From positions 806,001 to 870,000 of the forward strand of contig CBDIDO010000003.1 in NCBI GenBank assembly GCA_965277735.1: DNA of 64,000 bases, given 5' to 3'. Numbering within the stretch: the stretch's first letter is position 1; each line of letters starts with the position of its first letter. This DNA is from RH-AL1 sp965277735 (GTDB taxonomy: Bacteria > Pseudomonadota > Alphaproteobacteria > Rhizobiales > Beijerinckiaceae). Position numbers and translations under genes: made by a program. This document shows positions 56,696 to 64,000 of the stretch, piece after piece. The notes beneath the pieces were generated by a model. The model worked only from the letters and a program-made list of their open reading frames with translations. It was not told the origin of the DNA and did not search any database.

Positions 56696-59659
56696 TTACA
56701 GCGAGGAGATCTTCGATCGCGCGCTGTTTAGGTGAACCGGCGCCGGAGCGCTATCCCATCCGCCCGGCGGAGGGGTGACGTCGGTGGCGGCCGGATCGGC
56801 CGTCCTCGGATGGAACGCCGCGGCGAGCGCCTTGGCGACGGAAAGCTCGCTCGGCGAGAGCTTGGCGCCGACCTCGTCGCGCTTGCCGGCCGCGTCGCTG
56901 TCGCCCTGCGCGGCGGCGATCGCGAACCACTGGTAGGACTGCACGAGCGACGGCTCGACGCCGAGGCCGCGTACCAGCAGGATCGCCAGGTTGAACTGGC
57001 TGTCGTGCACGCCGTATTGCGCCGCCTTGCGGAACCAGGTCGCGGCGCTTTCGTAGTCGGGCTTTCCGTCGCCGTCGGCGAGGAGCACCGCGAGGTTGTG
57101 CATCGCGCGCGGATTGCCCGCCTCGGCGGCCTGGCGATAGAGGCTGCGCGCGTGGGCCTTGTCCTGCGTGACGCCGAGGCCCTTCTCGTAGAGCGCGCCC
57201 AGCCGGTATTGCGCGGGCACGATGCCCTGGTCGGCGGCCTTGGCGTAATATTTCGCGGCCCGGCCGAAGTCGCGCGCTGTCATGCGGCCCTCGGCATAGG
57301 CGCTGGCGAGAATGTATTGCGCGGCGGCGTCGCCCGAATCGGCGGCGGCGGTGAGGCCAGCGGGGAGTTGCGGCGGGCGCGCCGCCGGCATCGACGGTGC
57401 GGCGAAGGCCGGCAGGCTCGGGATCGAGCCGGTGGCGATCGGGTCGGAGCCGGGGATCTTGGCGACCAGCGCCGGCGTGCTGCGCGGCAGCGTGCTCGGC
57501 GAGAGGACGTCGTTGGCGTCGGCGGTCCGCGCGGACCGCTGCCGGGTCGGCTCGGCGGCGGCGACCCGCGCGGCGGCCGCGGAATAATCGGCGATCTGGC
57601 TAGCGGTCGACTGGAAGGGCACGAGCTGCACCAGCGCCGTCGTGATCGCCACGACGAGCACGGCGGCGAGCGACAGCAGGACGGGGCGCTTGTGGCTGGC
57701 GACGAAGTCGCGCGACTTCAGGGCGAGGCCCGAGCGCGTGTCGATCGGATCACCATCGCGCATCGCGACGACGGACGGATCGGTCTGCGCCGCGAGCGCG
57801 GCACGGCGCGCGGCCGCGATGTAGTCGGGCCTGCCGGTGTCGAGGGCGACGGCGTCGGCCGGCGTCGCGACCATCGGCTGCGGCCGCCGCGCCGCGGGCC
57901 GGGCGCGGTGCTGGTCGAGCATCGGCTCGGCCGCGCCCAGGGTCGGTGCCGCCGCTGGCGCCGGCTCGGCTTCGCGCAGAGCCTTGAACGCGTTGTCGAT
58001 GCCGCGCGGGGACGACGGGGCGTGGATGTCGTTGAGGCCGTCCTCGACGCTCGCGAGCCGATCGACGACCTTCTCGAGGACGGACTGCATCGCGTCGAGC
58101 GTCGAGCGCGTGCGCAGGTCCGCGTCTTCCTGCATCGCCTTGAGCACGGCGACGTCGGCGCGCGGCGCGGGGCGGTCGAAGCCCTTGTCGGCGATGGCAA
58201 CGCGAACCGCTTCCTGCGCGGCGCGCGAGGCGGCGCTTTCGGCGAAGCTGCGCGTCTCGTCGAGATGCGAGAAAAGCTCCTGCATGGCGCGTTCGATCGT
58301 CGCCAGCGAGGCCATCCCGCTCTCGTTCGAATCGAGGCGCGAGGTGAGCGTACCGATCTGGCGCTGCAGCGCGTCGAGCGCCGGCTGGCCGGCGTTCGGC
58401 GCCTGCACGGCCTCGATGCGATGCGTGAGGTCGCGCAGCAAGCCTTCGAGCGACGCGACATCGAGCGCCGGCGTACGCTGCTCGACGAGCGCGTGGATGC
58501 CCTGCAGCTGGCTTTCGAGCGCCCTGACCTCGGCCTTGAGCTCGCCGAGCGCGCCGCTGGACTCGCCGGCGCCGAGCTGTGTCTCGATTCGCGCGAGCTG
58601 GCCTTCGAGCGCGGCGACGGAGCCGCGCGGCGCCAGGCCGCGCAACTGCCCGGCCATGGTCGCGATGTCCTCGCGCAGCCCCTCGAGATCGACGCGCGGC
58701 GGCGGCGGGCGCCTATCGGGCGCACGTGTGGTGCCGAACAGGCCGGCGGCCTTCGTGGCCGGTGCCTCGAGCGAGCGCTGGCGGTCCGCGATCTCGGCGA
58801 TGGCGTCGCCGAGGCGGCGGCGCTTGAGGGGCAGCTCCGGCGGCAGAGCGCGCTCCTGCGCGGCCGCCATCGCGATCGACGAGGCCTGCGGGGCGCTCGG
58901 CCGGGTCGAGAGCGCGTCGAGGACGGCGTTGAGCTTCAGCTCGAGCCGGTCGACGGGCGCTGAGTCGCTGCGCGGCGCGTGGGTGTCCGTCTCGTTGCGC
59001 AGGCCGATCTGCTCGAGGCGCGCCTCGAGCCGGGCGAGAGCGCCCTTGATGGGATTCGCATCCTGCGAGACGAGCCGAGATTCGATGTCGGACAGGCGCT
59101 CGGCGAGGGTCGCAACGCCGGCCTGCTCGCGCGTGCGGCGGGCTTCCGCCGTCTCCAGGTAGCGCGCGACGGAAGCGAGCGCGTCCTCGGTGCGACGTTC
59201 GGTGCGCTGCGCGCGCGCCTCGATCGCCGCGACCGCTTCGACGACGGGATCTTCCTCGGGCACGTCGAGCAGTGCGGCGCGACGGCTGTGGCGGCGCTCT
59301 TCCTCGTCGCTGACGACGCGAAGCCGCTGCCGCTCGCTGCTCTGATCGTTGCCGCGGTCGGAGCGCTGGGACCAGTCGTCCCGGCTCTGACGGTCGCGCT
59401 CGACGATTCGGCCGCGCGGGCGCGCGGCGGCGGCGCTGAGACGCTCGAGCCGGGAGGTGACGGCCTCGATCCGGTCGTGCTCAGAGAGGTCGGCGGAATG
59501 GCGGCCGCGGTCGTCCTGCGGCATCGGGCTGGCGCTGTCGGCGATGACGCCGTGCAGCCATTCGCCGAGCGAAAGACCCTCGCGACGGGCGGCATCGCGC
59601 GCCGCCTCACGGGCGTCGAATCCCACGCCGTTAATGTTCCAGGGTAGAGCCTTGCTCAT
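56696..59659 (-). CDS. podJ: PodJ-like polar localisation factor with Sel1 repeats
   Basis: 987 residues from ATG 59659. An N-terminal block (SKALPWNINGVGFDAREAARDA) precedes a long coiled-coil region (about 60-610), one membrane helix (about 660-682, PVLLSLAAVLVVAITTALV), a disordered stretch and Sel1-type repeats (GDAAAQYILASAYAEGR; GIVPAQYRLGALYEKGLG; GNPRAMHNLAVLLADGDG). PodJ organises the pole and recruits PleC-type kinases in Caulobacter. Close to the PdhS-like kinase, so the two may work together. Confidence 0.88.
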   Translation of the reverse strand: MSKALPWNINGVGFDAREAARDAARREGLSLGEWLHGVIADSASPMPQDDRGRHSADLSEHDRIEAVTSRLERLSAAAARPRGRIVERDRQSRDDWSQRSDRGNDQSSERQRLRVVSDEEERRHSRRAALLDVPEEDPVVEAVAAIEARAQRTERRTEDALASVARYLETAEARRTREQAGVATLAERLSDIESRLVSQDANPIKGALARLEARLEQIGLRNETDTHAPRSDSAPVDRLELKLNAVLDALSTRPSAPQASSIAMAAAQERALPPELPLKRRRLGDAIAEIADRQRSLEAPATKAAGLFGTTRAPDRRPPPPRVDLEGLREDIATMAGQLRGLAPRGSVAALEGQLARIETQLGAGESSGALGELKAEVRALESQLQGIHALVEQRTPALDVASLEGLLRDLTHRIEAVQAPNAGQPALDALQRQIGTLTSRLDSNESGMASLATIERAMQELFSHLDETRSFAESAASRAAQEAVRVAIADKGFDRPAPRADVAVLKAMQEDADLRTRSTLDAMQSVLEKVVDRLASVEDGLNDIHAPSSPRGIDNAFKALREAEPAPAAAPTLGAAEPMLDQHRARPAARRPQPMVATPADAVALDTGRPDYIAAARRAALAAQTDPSVVAMRDGDPIDTRSGLALKSRDFVASHKRPVLLSLAAVLVVAITTALVQLVPFQSTASQIADYSAAAARVAAAEPTRQRSARTADANDVLSPSTLPRSTPALVAKIPGSDPIATGSIPSLPAFAAPSMPAARPPQLPAGLTAAADSGDAAAQYILASAYAEGRMTARDFGRAAKYYAKAADQGIVPAQYRLGALYEKGLGVTQDKAHARSLYRQAAEAGNPRAMHNLAVLLADGDGKPDYESAATWFRKAAQYGVHDSQFNLAILLVRGLGVEPSLVQSYQWFAIAAAQGDSDAAGKRDEVGAKLSPSELSVAKALAAAFHPRTADPAATDVTPPPGGWDSAPAPVHLNSARSKISSL

Positions 59660-59738
59660 CCGATGGTCCGTTTGGGGCCTCACCCCCAAGGGGGCGCGCC
59701 GGAACTTCGCCGTCGGATGCGAAGGTGCATCGCTCAGA

Positions 59739-59754
59739 GTAAACAGGCGGTTAA
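59739..59754 (-). promoter_or_regulatory. Near-CtrA box upstream of podJ-like gene
   Basis: On the minus strand TTAA-CCGCCTG-TTTAC matches TTAA-N7-TTAAC with one mismatch, 80 bases before the podJ-like ATG. One mismatch sites can occur by chance. Confidence 0.4.
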
Positions 59755-59894
59755 AGCTGATCGATTTTGGCACAACGCCCGGCAACCCCGAGGGGACGGC
59801 CGTGTTCGACTGGATTGTGTCAGTCGCGACCGCTCTTATAAGTAGTGATGATGTGAGCGTTCGGCCTTGAGGCGTTCGACCGGTGGAGCCAGAA

Positions 59895-60329
59895 ATGCAA
59901 AGCGAGCTTTCCCGAATTGAAATGGACGGCACGGCCGCCCGTGACGAGTATACGATCAGCGACCTGGCGCGCCTCTACGACGTCAGCCTGCGCACGCTGC
60001 GCTTCTACGAGGACAAAGGGCTCCTGCACCCCCGGCGCCAGGGGACCGCGCGGTTCTACAAGCCGGCGGATCGCATCCGCCTCGAGCTGATCCTGAAGGG
60101 CAAGCGGCTCGGCTTCACCCTGTCCGAGATCTCGCAGCTGATCGCCTCGAACGAGAGGAAGGCCCCGCGCGAAGCGACGGCGGAGACGGCCGATCTCACC
60201 GTGAGCCTCGACCGCCATCAGATCCAGGCGCAGATCGCCTATCTCGAGCGCCAGCGCGACGAGCTCGACGGCGCGATCACCGAATTGCGCGAGGCGCATA
60301 CGCGGATGATGACCGACGCGCTCGATTGA
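59895..60329 (+). CDS. MerR-family transcriptional regulator
   Basis: 144 residues from ATG 59895, six bases after GGAG. HTH YTISDLARLYDVSLRTLRFYEDKGLLHPRR is the family start, with a C-terminal coiled coil (QIQAQIAYLERQRDELDGAI) for dimerisation. No cysteine metal site, so the effector is unknown. Divergent from the podJ-like gene, convergent with the hybrid kinase. Confidence 0.93.
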   Translation: MQSELSRIEMDGTAARDEYTISDLARLYDVSLRTLRFYEDKGLLHPRRQGTARFYKPADRIRLELILKGKRLGFTLSEISQLIASNERKAPREATAETADLTVSLDRHQIQAQIAYLERQRDELDGAITELREAHTRMMTDALD

Positions 60330-60339
60330 GCGTGTTTGG

Positions 60340-60367
60340 GACGGCCGCCTGCTATTCGGCGGCCGTC
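60340..60367. terminator. Hairpin between MerR and hybrid-kinase genes
   Basis: GACGGCCGCC and GGCGGCCGTC form a 10-bp stem with loop TGCTATTC, in the gap after merR and over the last kinase codons. T-runs are short, so this is a probable weak bidirectional terminator. Confidence 0.55.
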
Positions 60368-63300
60368 TTCACCAGCCGCCATTGCCCAAGCAAGGCGCGC
60401 AGCGTTGCCGGCTTCAACGGCTTGTGGATCAGCCGGACATCGGCACGACTCGCCAGGTCCCGGACGGCCGAGCTGTGGTCGGCCGTGACGAGGACGGCGG
60501 GCAAGCTGCCGTACCGCTTGCGCAGCGCGGCGATGACGCCGAGCCCGTCGATCTCGTCGATATGGTAGTCGGCGATGATCACGTCGGGCACCAGCTGGCG
60601 TGAGACGAGCGCGTTCTCGATATCGCCGATGTCGAGCCCGCAGGCGAGAATGCAGCCCCATCCCTGCAGCAGCGTCTCGAGCCCGGCGAGGATGGCCGGC
60701 TCGTTGTCGACGGCTGCGACGACGAGCCCGTCGAGGATGCCCTGGCGCGGGATCGCGGGCGTGAAGGCGTCGACCACTATCGTCGAGGCGATGGCGCGCG
60801 GCACGGTCACGGCGAACGTCGAGCCGCGACCGATGACGGAGCGCGCCTTGATCTCGTGCCCGAGGACGAGGCCAAGTCGTTCGACGATGGAGAGCCCCAG
60901 GCCTGCACCTGGCGCCATCTGCGCGCTGCGCGGAAGGCGCTCGAACTCGCGGAAGATGAGCTGGAGCTTGTTCTTCGGAATGCCGACGCCGGTATCGAGA
61001 ACCTCGATCCTCGTCTTGTCGCCGACCCGACGCGCGCCGACGAGGACGCGGCCTTCGGGCGTGTACTTCAAAGCGTTCGAGACGAGGTTCTGCAGGAGGC
61101 GCCGCAGCAGCATCCGGTCCGATCGCACCGCGAGCGTGGTCGGGACGAAAGTGAGATCGAGCTCGCGCGTCCGGGCCATCGGCTCGAAGTCGACGCGTAG
61201 CTCTTCGAGAAGCGCGCCGAGATTGAAGTCCGAGAGCTCGGTCTTGGTCGCCCGCGCGTCGAGCTGCGAGATCTCCAGCAGCGATCTGACCACATCCTCG
61301 ACCGCGCCGAGCGACTGATCGACGTTGGCGGCAAGCCCGATCATCTCGACGCAGCCGTCGCGACCGCGCAGCCGCTCGCGCAGATAGGAGGCGTAGAGTC
61401 GCGCGGCGCTCAAAGGCTGCAGCACATCGTGGCTCGCGGCCGCGAGGAAGCGCGACTTGGTGATGTTGGCGTCCTCGGCATCGGCCTTGGCGCGGGCGAG
61501 CTCCATGTTGAGGCCGACGAGCTGCTCGGTGCGCTCGCGCACGCGCAGCTCCAGCGTCTCGTTCTCGGCCTCGAGTTCCTCCTCGGACTGCGCCTGCGCC
61601 GTCGCATCCGAGTAGGTGAAGAAGATGCCGCCGTTGTGCAGGCGGACCGACCGCAGCTCGAGCACGCGTCCGGCGGGCGCGTTGAGCATGCGCAGGCCGA
61701 GCGTGGGCTGCGCGAGCGTGTCGAGGCGCGCGACGACGATCTCGTCCATCTCGCCCTCCGGGCCGTAGACGCCGCGCTCGGCGTTCGATCGGATGAGCGC
61801 CTCGAGCGGGACGCCGATGCGAAGCTCGCCCGATGTGAACTGGAACATGTCGCGATAGGCGCGATTCCAGGCGACGAGCCGGAGGTCGGCATCGAAGATC
61901 GCCATGCCGTCGCGGGCGATGTCGATCGCGTGCTGCAGCAGATCGCGGCTGTTCTGGATCTCGAAGGCGGCGTCGTCGACGATCCGTCGTGCCGTTTCGC
62001 GCGACATCTCCTTCTGCTCGAGCAGCAGCGAGATGACCAGGCGCGCCGAGGCGGCGCCGATCGTCGTGGCGATGAGCTGCTCGGCGTGCTGCAGCAGCGC
62101 GGGCTCGGCGGCCTGCGCCTTCTCGAAGGGGGCGCCGCGCGAGGTATGATAGTCGCGAAACAGGCGATCGGCCGTCTCGGCGCCGAGGAATCGCGCGGTC
62201 GTCGTCGACAGCTCGCCGATCGAGACATTGGCATTGCGCAGGCGAAACGAGCTCGCCTGGGTCATCGCCTTGGCGCGCACGAAGATGTTGGCCTGCAGCC
62301 GCTCGCCCGCCGTCGGCTGCCGGGTCAGCGAGAGCGCGACGAAGACGCAGACGTTGATCGCCAGGCTCCACACCACACCCTGTTGCAGCGGCGCAAGGTC
62401 GACACCGAGGAGGTCGGTCGGACGCAGCGCGTCGATGCCGAGGGGTCCGAGCGTGAGCAGCGGCGATGAATGCGGCACCAGGATCGGCAGCAGCAGCGTG
62501 TAGGCGGAGACCGCCGTTCCCGCGAGCATGCCGCCGATCACCCCGCGGGCCGTGCCGCCGCTCCAGACGAGCGCGCCGATCGCCGCCGGCGCGATCTGCA
62601 CCACGAGCACGATGGGCTTCAGACCGATGGTCGAAATTCCGGCCTCGCCGCAGCCGACGGCGACCGCGGCGGCGGCGCCAAACGTCGCGACGATGGCGGC
62701 GCGGCGGATCCAGAGGATCGGCGGCACCACGGCCCGCCCGCGCTTGCCGAGCTTCGAGGCCGACCAGAGCACGAGCGGGACGACGAGATCGTTGCAGCTC
62801 ATGACGGACAGCGCCACGACGCCGATCACCATGGTGCCGACCGAGGCCGAGAGGCAGAGGATGAGCGCGACGATCGCCATGAATCCGTTGCCGCTCGCCA
62901 TCGGCAGCGCCAGCAGCGAGAAGTTGCGGTCGAACGCGCCCGACGGCAGGCGCGCCAGGCCGGCTACCGCGACGGGCAGCACGAAGATCGGGGCGGCGAT
63001 AATGCACGCCGGCACGAACCAGCCGGCGAAGCGCACGTCGTCCTCGTTGCGGTTCTCGACGATCGCGACGTGGAACTGGCGCGGCAACACCAGGCTCGCC
63101 GCCATGGTCACGAGAATCAGCGGGAGCCATCGCGCCAGCGTCGGCTGCGTCTTGACGACGGCCGTGATGGCGGGATCGCGCGCCACGCCCTCCGTAAGGT
63201 CGCTGATGCCGTGAAACAGCCCCCAGCAGACGAACAGGCCGAGCGCCAGACCGGTCACGAGCCGCACCAGCGTCTCGGCGGCGAGCGCCATCATCAGCCC

Positions 63301-63867
63301 GCTGTGGTTTTCCGTCGCGTCGGCCCGCAGTGTGCCGACCGACAGCGCCAGCACGGCCATGAGAGCCGCGACGACGAGGGTCGGGCCATGCGACGGATCG
63401 AAGCCCGCGACGAGCGGCACGTCGTCCTTTGAGATCACGGCCAGCGTGTGGGCGATCGCCTGGATCTGGATCGCGATGAACGGGACGCAGGCGAAGACGC
63501 AGATCAGGGCAACGATCGCCGCGACCATGACGGAGCGCCCGTAGCGCACCGCGATGAAGTCGGCGATCGAAGTGATCCGCTGCGACCGCGAAATGCGGAT
63601 CATCCGGAGGAAGACGGGATAGAAGATCGCGTAGATCGCGATCGGCCCCAGCGCGATCGGCAGGAAATCGAGCCCGCGGCGCGAGGCCAGCCCGACGGCG
63701 CCGAAGCTCGACCAGAACCCGAAGGAGACGCACGAGGAGAGCGCGTAGATCGCGCGGCGCAGCGGCGCCGGCCACGGGCGCGACGATTCGCGGCCGAGCC
63801 GGCCGATCAGGAGGAATCCGGCGGCGTAGGCGAGGGCAACGAAGATCGCGAGGGGGCCAAGGCCCAT
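60352..63867 (-). CDS. Symporter-fused hybrid histidine kinase
   Basis: 1171 residues from ATG 63867; GTG 63930 is an alternative. About 500 residues of 12-13 membrane helices resemble sodium:solute symporters (SSF), then a PAS-7 domain (about 670-770, DIARDGMAIFDADLRLVAWN), H box FLAAASHDVLQPLSAARLY (His near 810), HATPase (LVSNALKYTPEG; DTGVGIP; GAGLGLSI) and a receiver domain (VVAAVDNEPAILAG, IIADYHIDEIDG). This architecture is known; it may couple solute uptake to signalling. No output partner is adjacent. Confidence 0.92.
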   Translation of the reverse strand: MGLGPLAIFVALAYAAGFLLIGRLGRESSRPWPAPLRRAIYALSSCVSFGFWSSFGAVGLASRRGLDFLPIALGPIAIYAIFYPVFLRMIRISRSQRITSIADFIAVRYGRSVMVAAIVALICVFACVPFIAIQIQAIAHTLAVISKDDVPLVAGFDPSHGPTLVVAALMAVLALSVGTLRADATENHSGLMMALAAETLVRLVTGLALGLFVCWGLFHGISDLTEGVARDPAITAVVKTQPTLARWLPLILVTMAASLVLPRQFHVAIVENRNEDDVRFAGWFVPACIIAAPIFVLPVAVAGLARLPSGAFDRNFSLLALPMASGNGFMAIVALILCLSASVGTMVIGVVALSVMSCNDLVVPLVLWSASKLGKRGRAVVPPILWIRRAAIVATFGAAAAVAVGCGEAGISTIGLKPIVLVVQIAPAAIGALVWSGGTARGVIGGMLAGTAVSAYTLLLPILVPHSSPLLTLGPLGIDALRPTDLLGVDLAPLQQGVVWSLAINVCVFVALSLTRQPTAGERLQANIFVRAKAMTQASSFRLRNANVSIGELSTTTARFLGAETADRLFRDYHTSRGAPFEKAQAAEPALLQHAEQLIATTIGAASARLVISLLLEQKEMSRETARRIVDDAAFEIQNSRDLLQHAIDIARDGMAIFDADLRLVAWNRAYRDMFQFTSGELRIGVPLEALIRSNAERGVYGPEGEMDEIVVARLDTLAQPTLGLRMLNAPAGRVLELRSVRLHNGGIFFTYSDATAQAQSEEELEAENETLELRVRERTEQLVGLNMELARAKADAEDANITKSRFLAAASHDVLQPLSAARLYASYLRERLRGRDGCVEMIGLAANVDQSLGAVEDVVRSLLEISQLDARATKTELSDFNLGALLEELRVDFEPMARTRELDLTFVPTTLAVRSDRMLLRRLLQNLVSNALKYTPEGRVLVGARRVGDKTRIEVLDTGVGIPKNKLQLIFREFERLPRSAQMAPGAGLGLSIVERLGLVLGHEIKARSVIGRGSTFAVTVPRAIASTIVVDAFTPAIPRQGILDGLVVAAVDNEPAILAGLETLLQGWGCILACGLDIGDIENALVSRQLVPDVIIADYHIDEIDGLGVIAALRKRYGSLPAVLVTADHSSAVRDLASRADVRLIHKPLKPATLRALLGQWRLVKTAAE

Positions 63868-63986
63868 GGCGCCGATCCGTGACGCGTCCGAATGGAAGCA
63901 GGTCGAGTTGAGGACAGAGGACGCTACCACCTTGCCGGCAAAGGCGGAACGGCTAAGGTGCTGACATTGGAAAGGGAGGCGTAGGC

Positions 63987-64000
63987 GTGCTCAAGGAATT
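63987..64000 (+). CDS. Start of a gene, possibly mscL (partial)
   Basis: GTG at 63987 follows GGGAGG by seven bases and opens MLKE(F), with the window ending in the fifth codon. MLKEF begins the large mechanosensitive channel MscL, but five residues cannot prove it. Confidence 0.3.

Noticed and set aside
1..64000. CRISPR array or insertion sequence
   Set aside because: No regularly spaced repeats and no transposase frame found on reading both strands.

Overview
The window looks like a chromosomal segment of a high-GC alphaproteobacterium of the order Hyphomicrobiales (Rhizobiales), probably close to the Beijerinckiaceae/Methylobacteriaceae. This rests on the gene content (mitofilin-like plus HemY_N proteins, a two-piece permuted tmRNA with tag ANDNYAPVALAA beside an alpha-type SspB, PodJ-like and PdhS-like polarity proteins, DUF4169, HPF-PtsN pair) and on GC-rich coding sequence with many GTG/TTG starts. 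No species is claimed.

Region 1 (1-12.3 kb) is accessory. It holds many short genes for small membrane, secreted or soluble proteins of unknown function, and several broken genes: a truncated SNF2-like helicase ending in an AT-rich patch, a frameshifted DCC/DUF393 gene, the two ends of an ATP-dependent DNA ligase flanking a metallopeptidase gene, and a frameshifted small gene. Two small-protein families occur twice: a 59-aa single-TM protein at 2375-2554 and 5713-5892, and a Cys-rich secreted protein at 4223-4492 and 6434-6679. The region stops at a tRNA-Thr(CGU) gene whose 3' end faces it, next to a zinc-ribbon/HEPN protein. It resembles a decayed island, but no integrase is visible.

Region 2 (12.4-35.6 kb) is mostly housekeeping: HemY_N and mitofilin-like pair, ruvB, a FocA/NirC-type transporter, guaB, msrA/msrB, ppx, an HxlR regulator divergent from an NAD(P)-binding protein and DoxX pair, a 3-methyladenine glycosylase, guaA, hemH, thiD, a PaaK-like protein, a CobW-type zinc GTPase with a WD40 partner, and a SCO copper chaperone. 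A Uma2-type gene here is a pseudogene.

Region 3 (35.9-50.1 kb) holds a lipase-like hydrolase, an MHS-family transporter divergent from an omega-aminotransferase, trmB, a YgjP-like protease, hpf-ptsN, a CheY-like regulator, glucokinase, and a bestrophin gene facing a carbonic anhydrase-SulP operon across a palindromic repeat. Then come a CPBP protease and ssrA directly followed by sspB, so the rescue tag and the adaptor that delivers tagged proteins to ClpXP are neighbours.

Region 4 (50-64 kb) contains an SMP-30-like protein, MarR plus SDR, and a polarity/cell-cycle block: a PdhS-like histidine kinase with a perfect TTAA-N7-TTAA CtrA-type box upstream, a glycerate 2-kinase, and a PodJ-like protein with a near-CtrA box upstream. 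It ends with a MerR regulator and a symporter-fused hybrid kinase. A gene starting MLKEF, possibly mscL, begins at the right edge.
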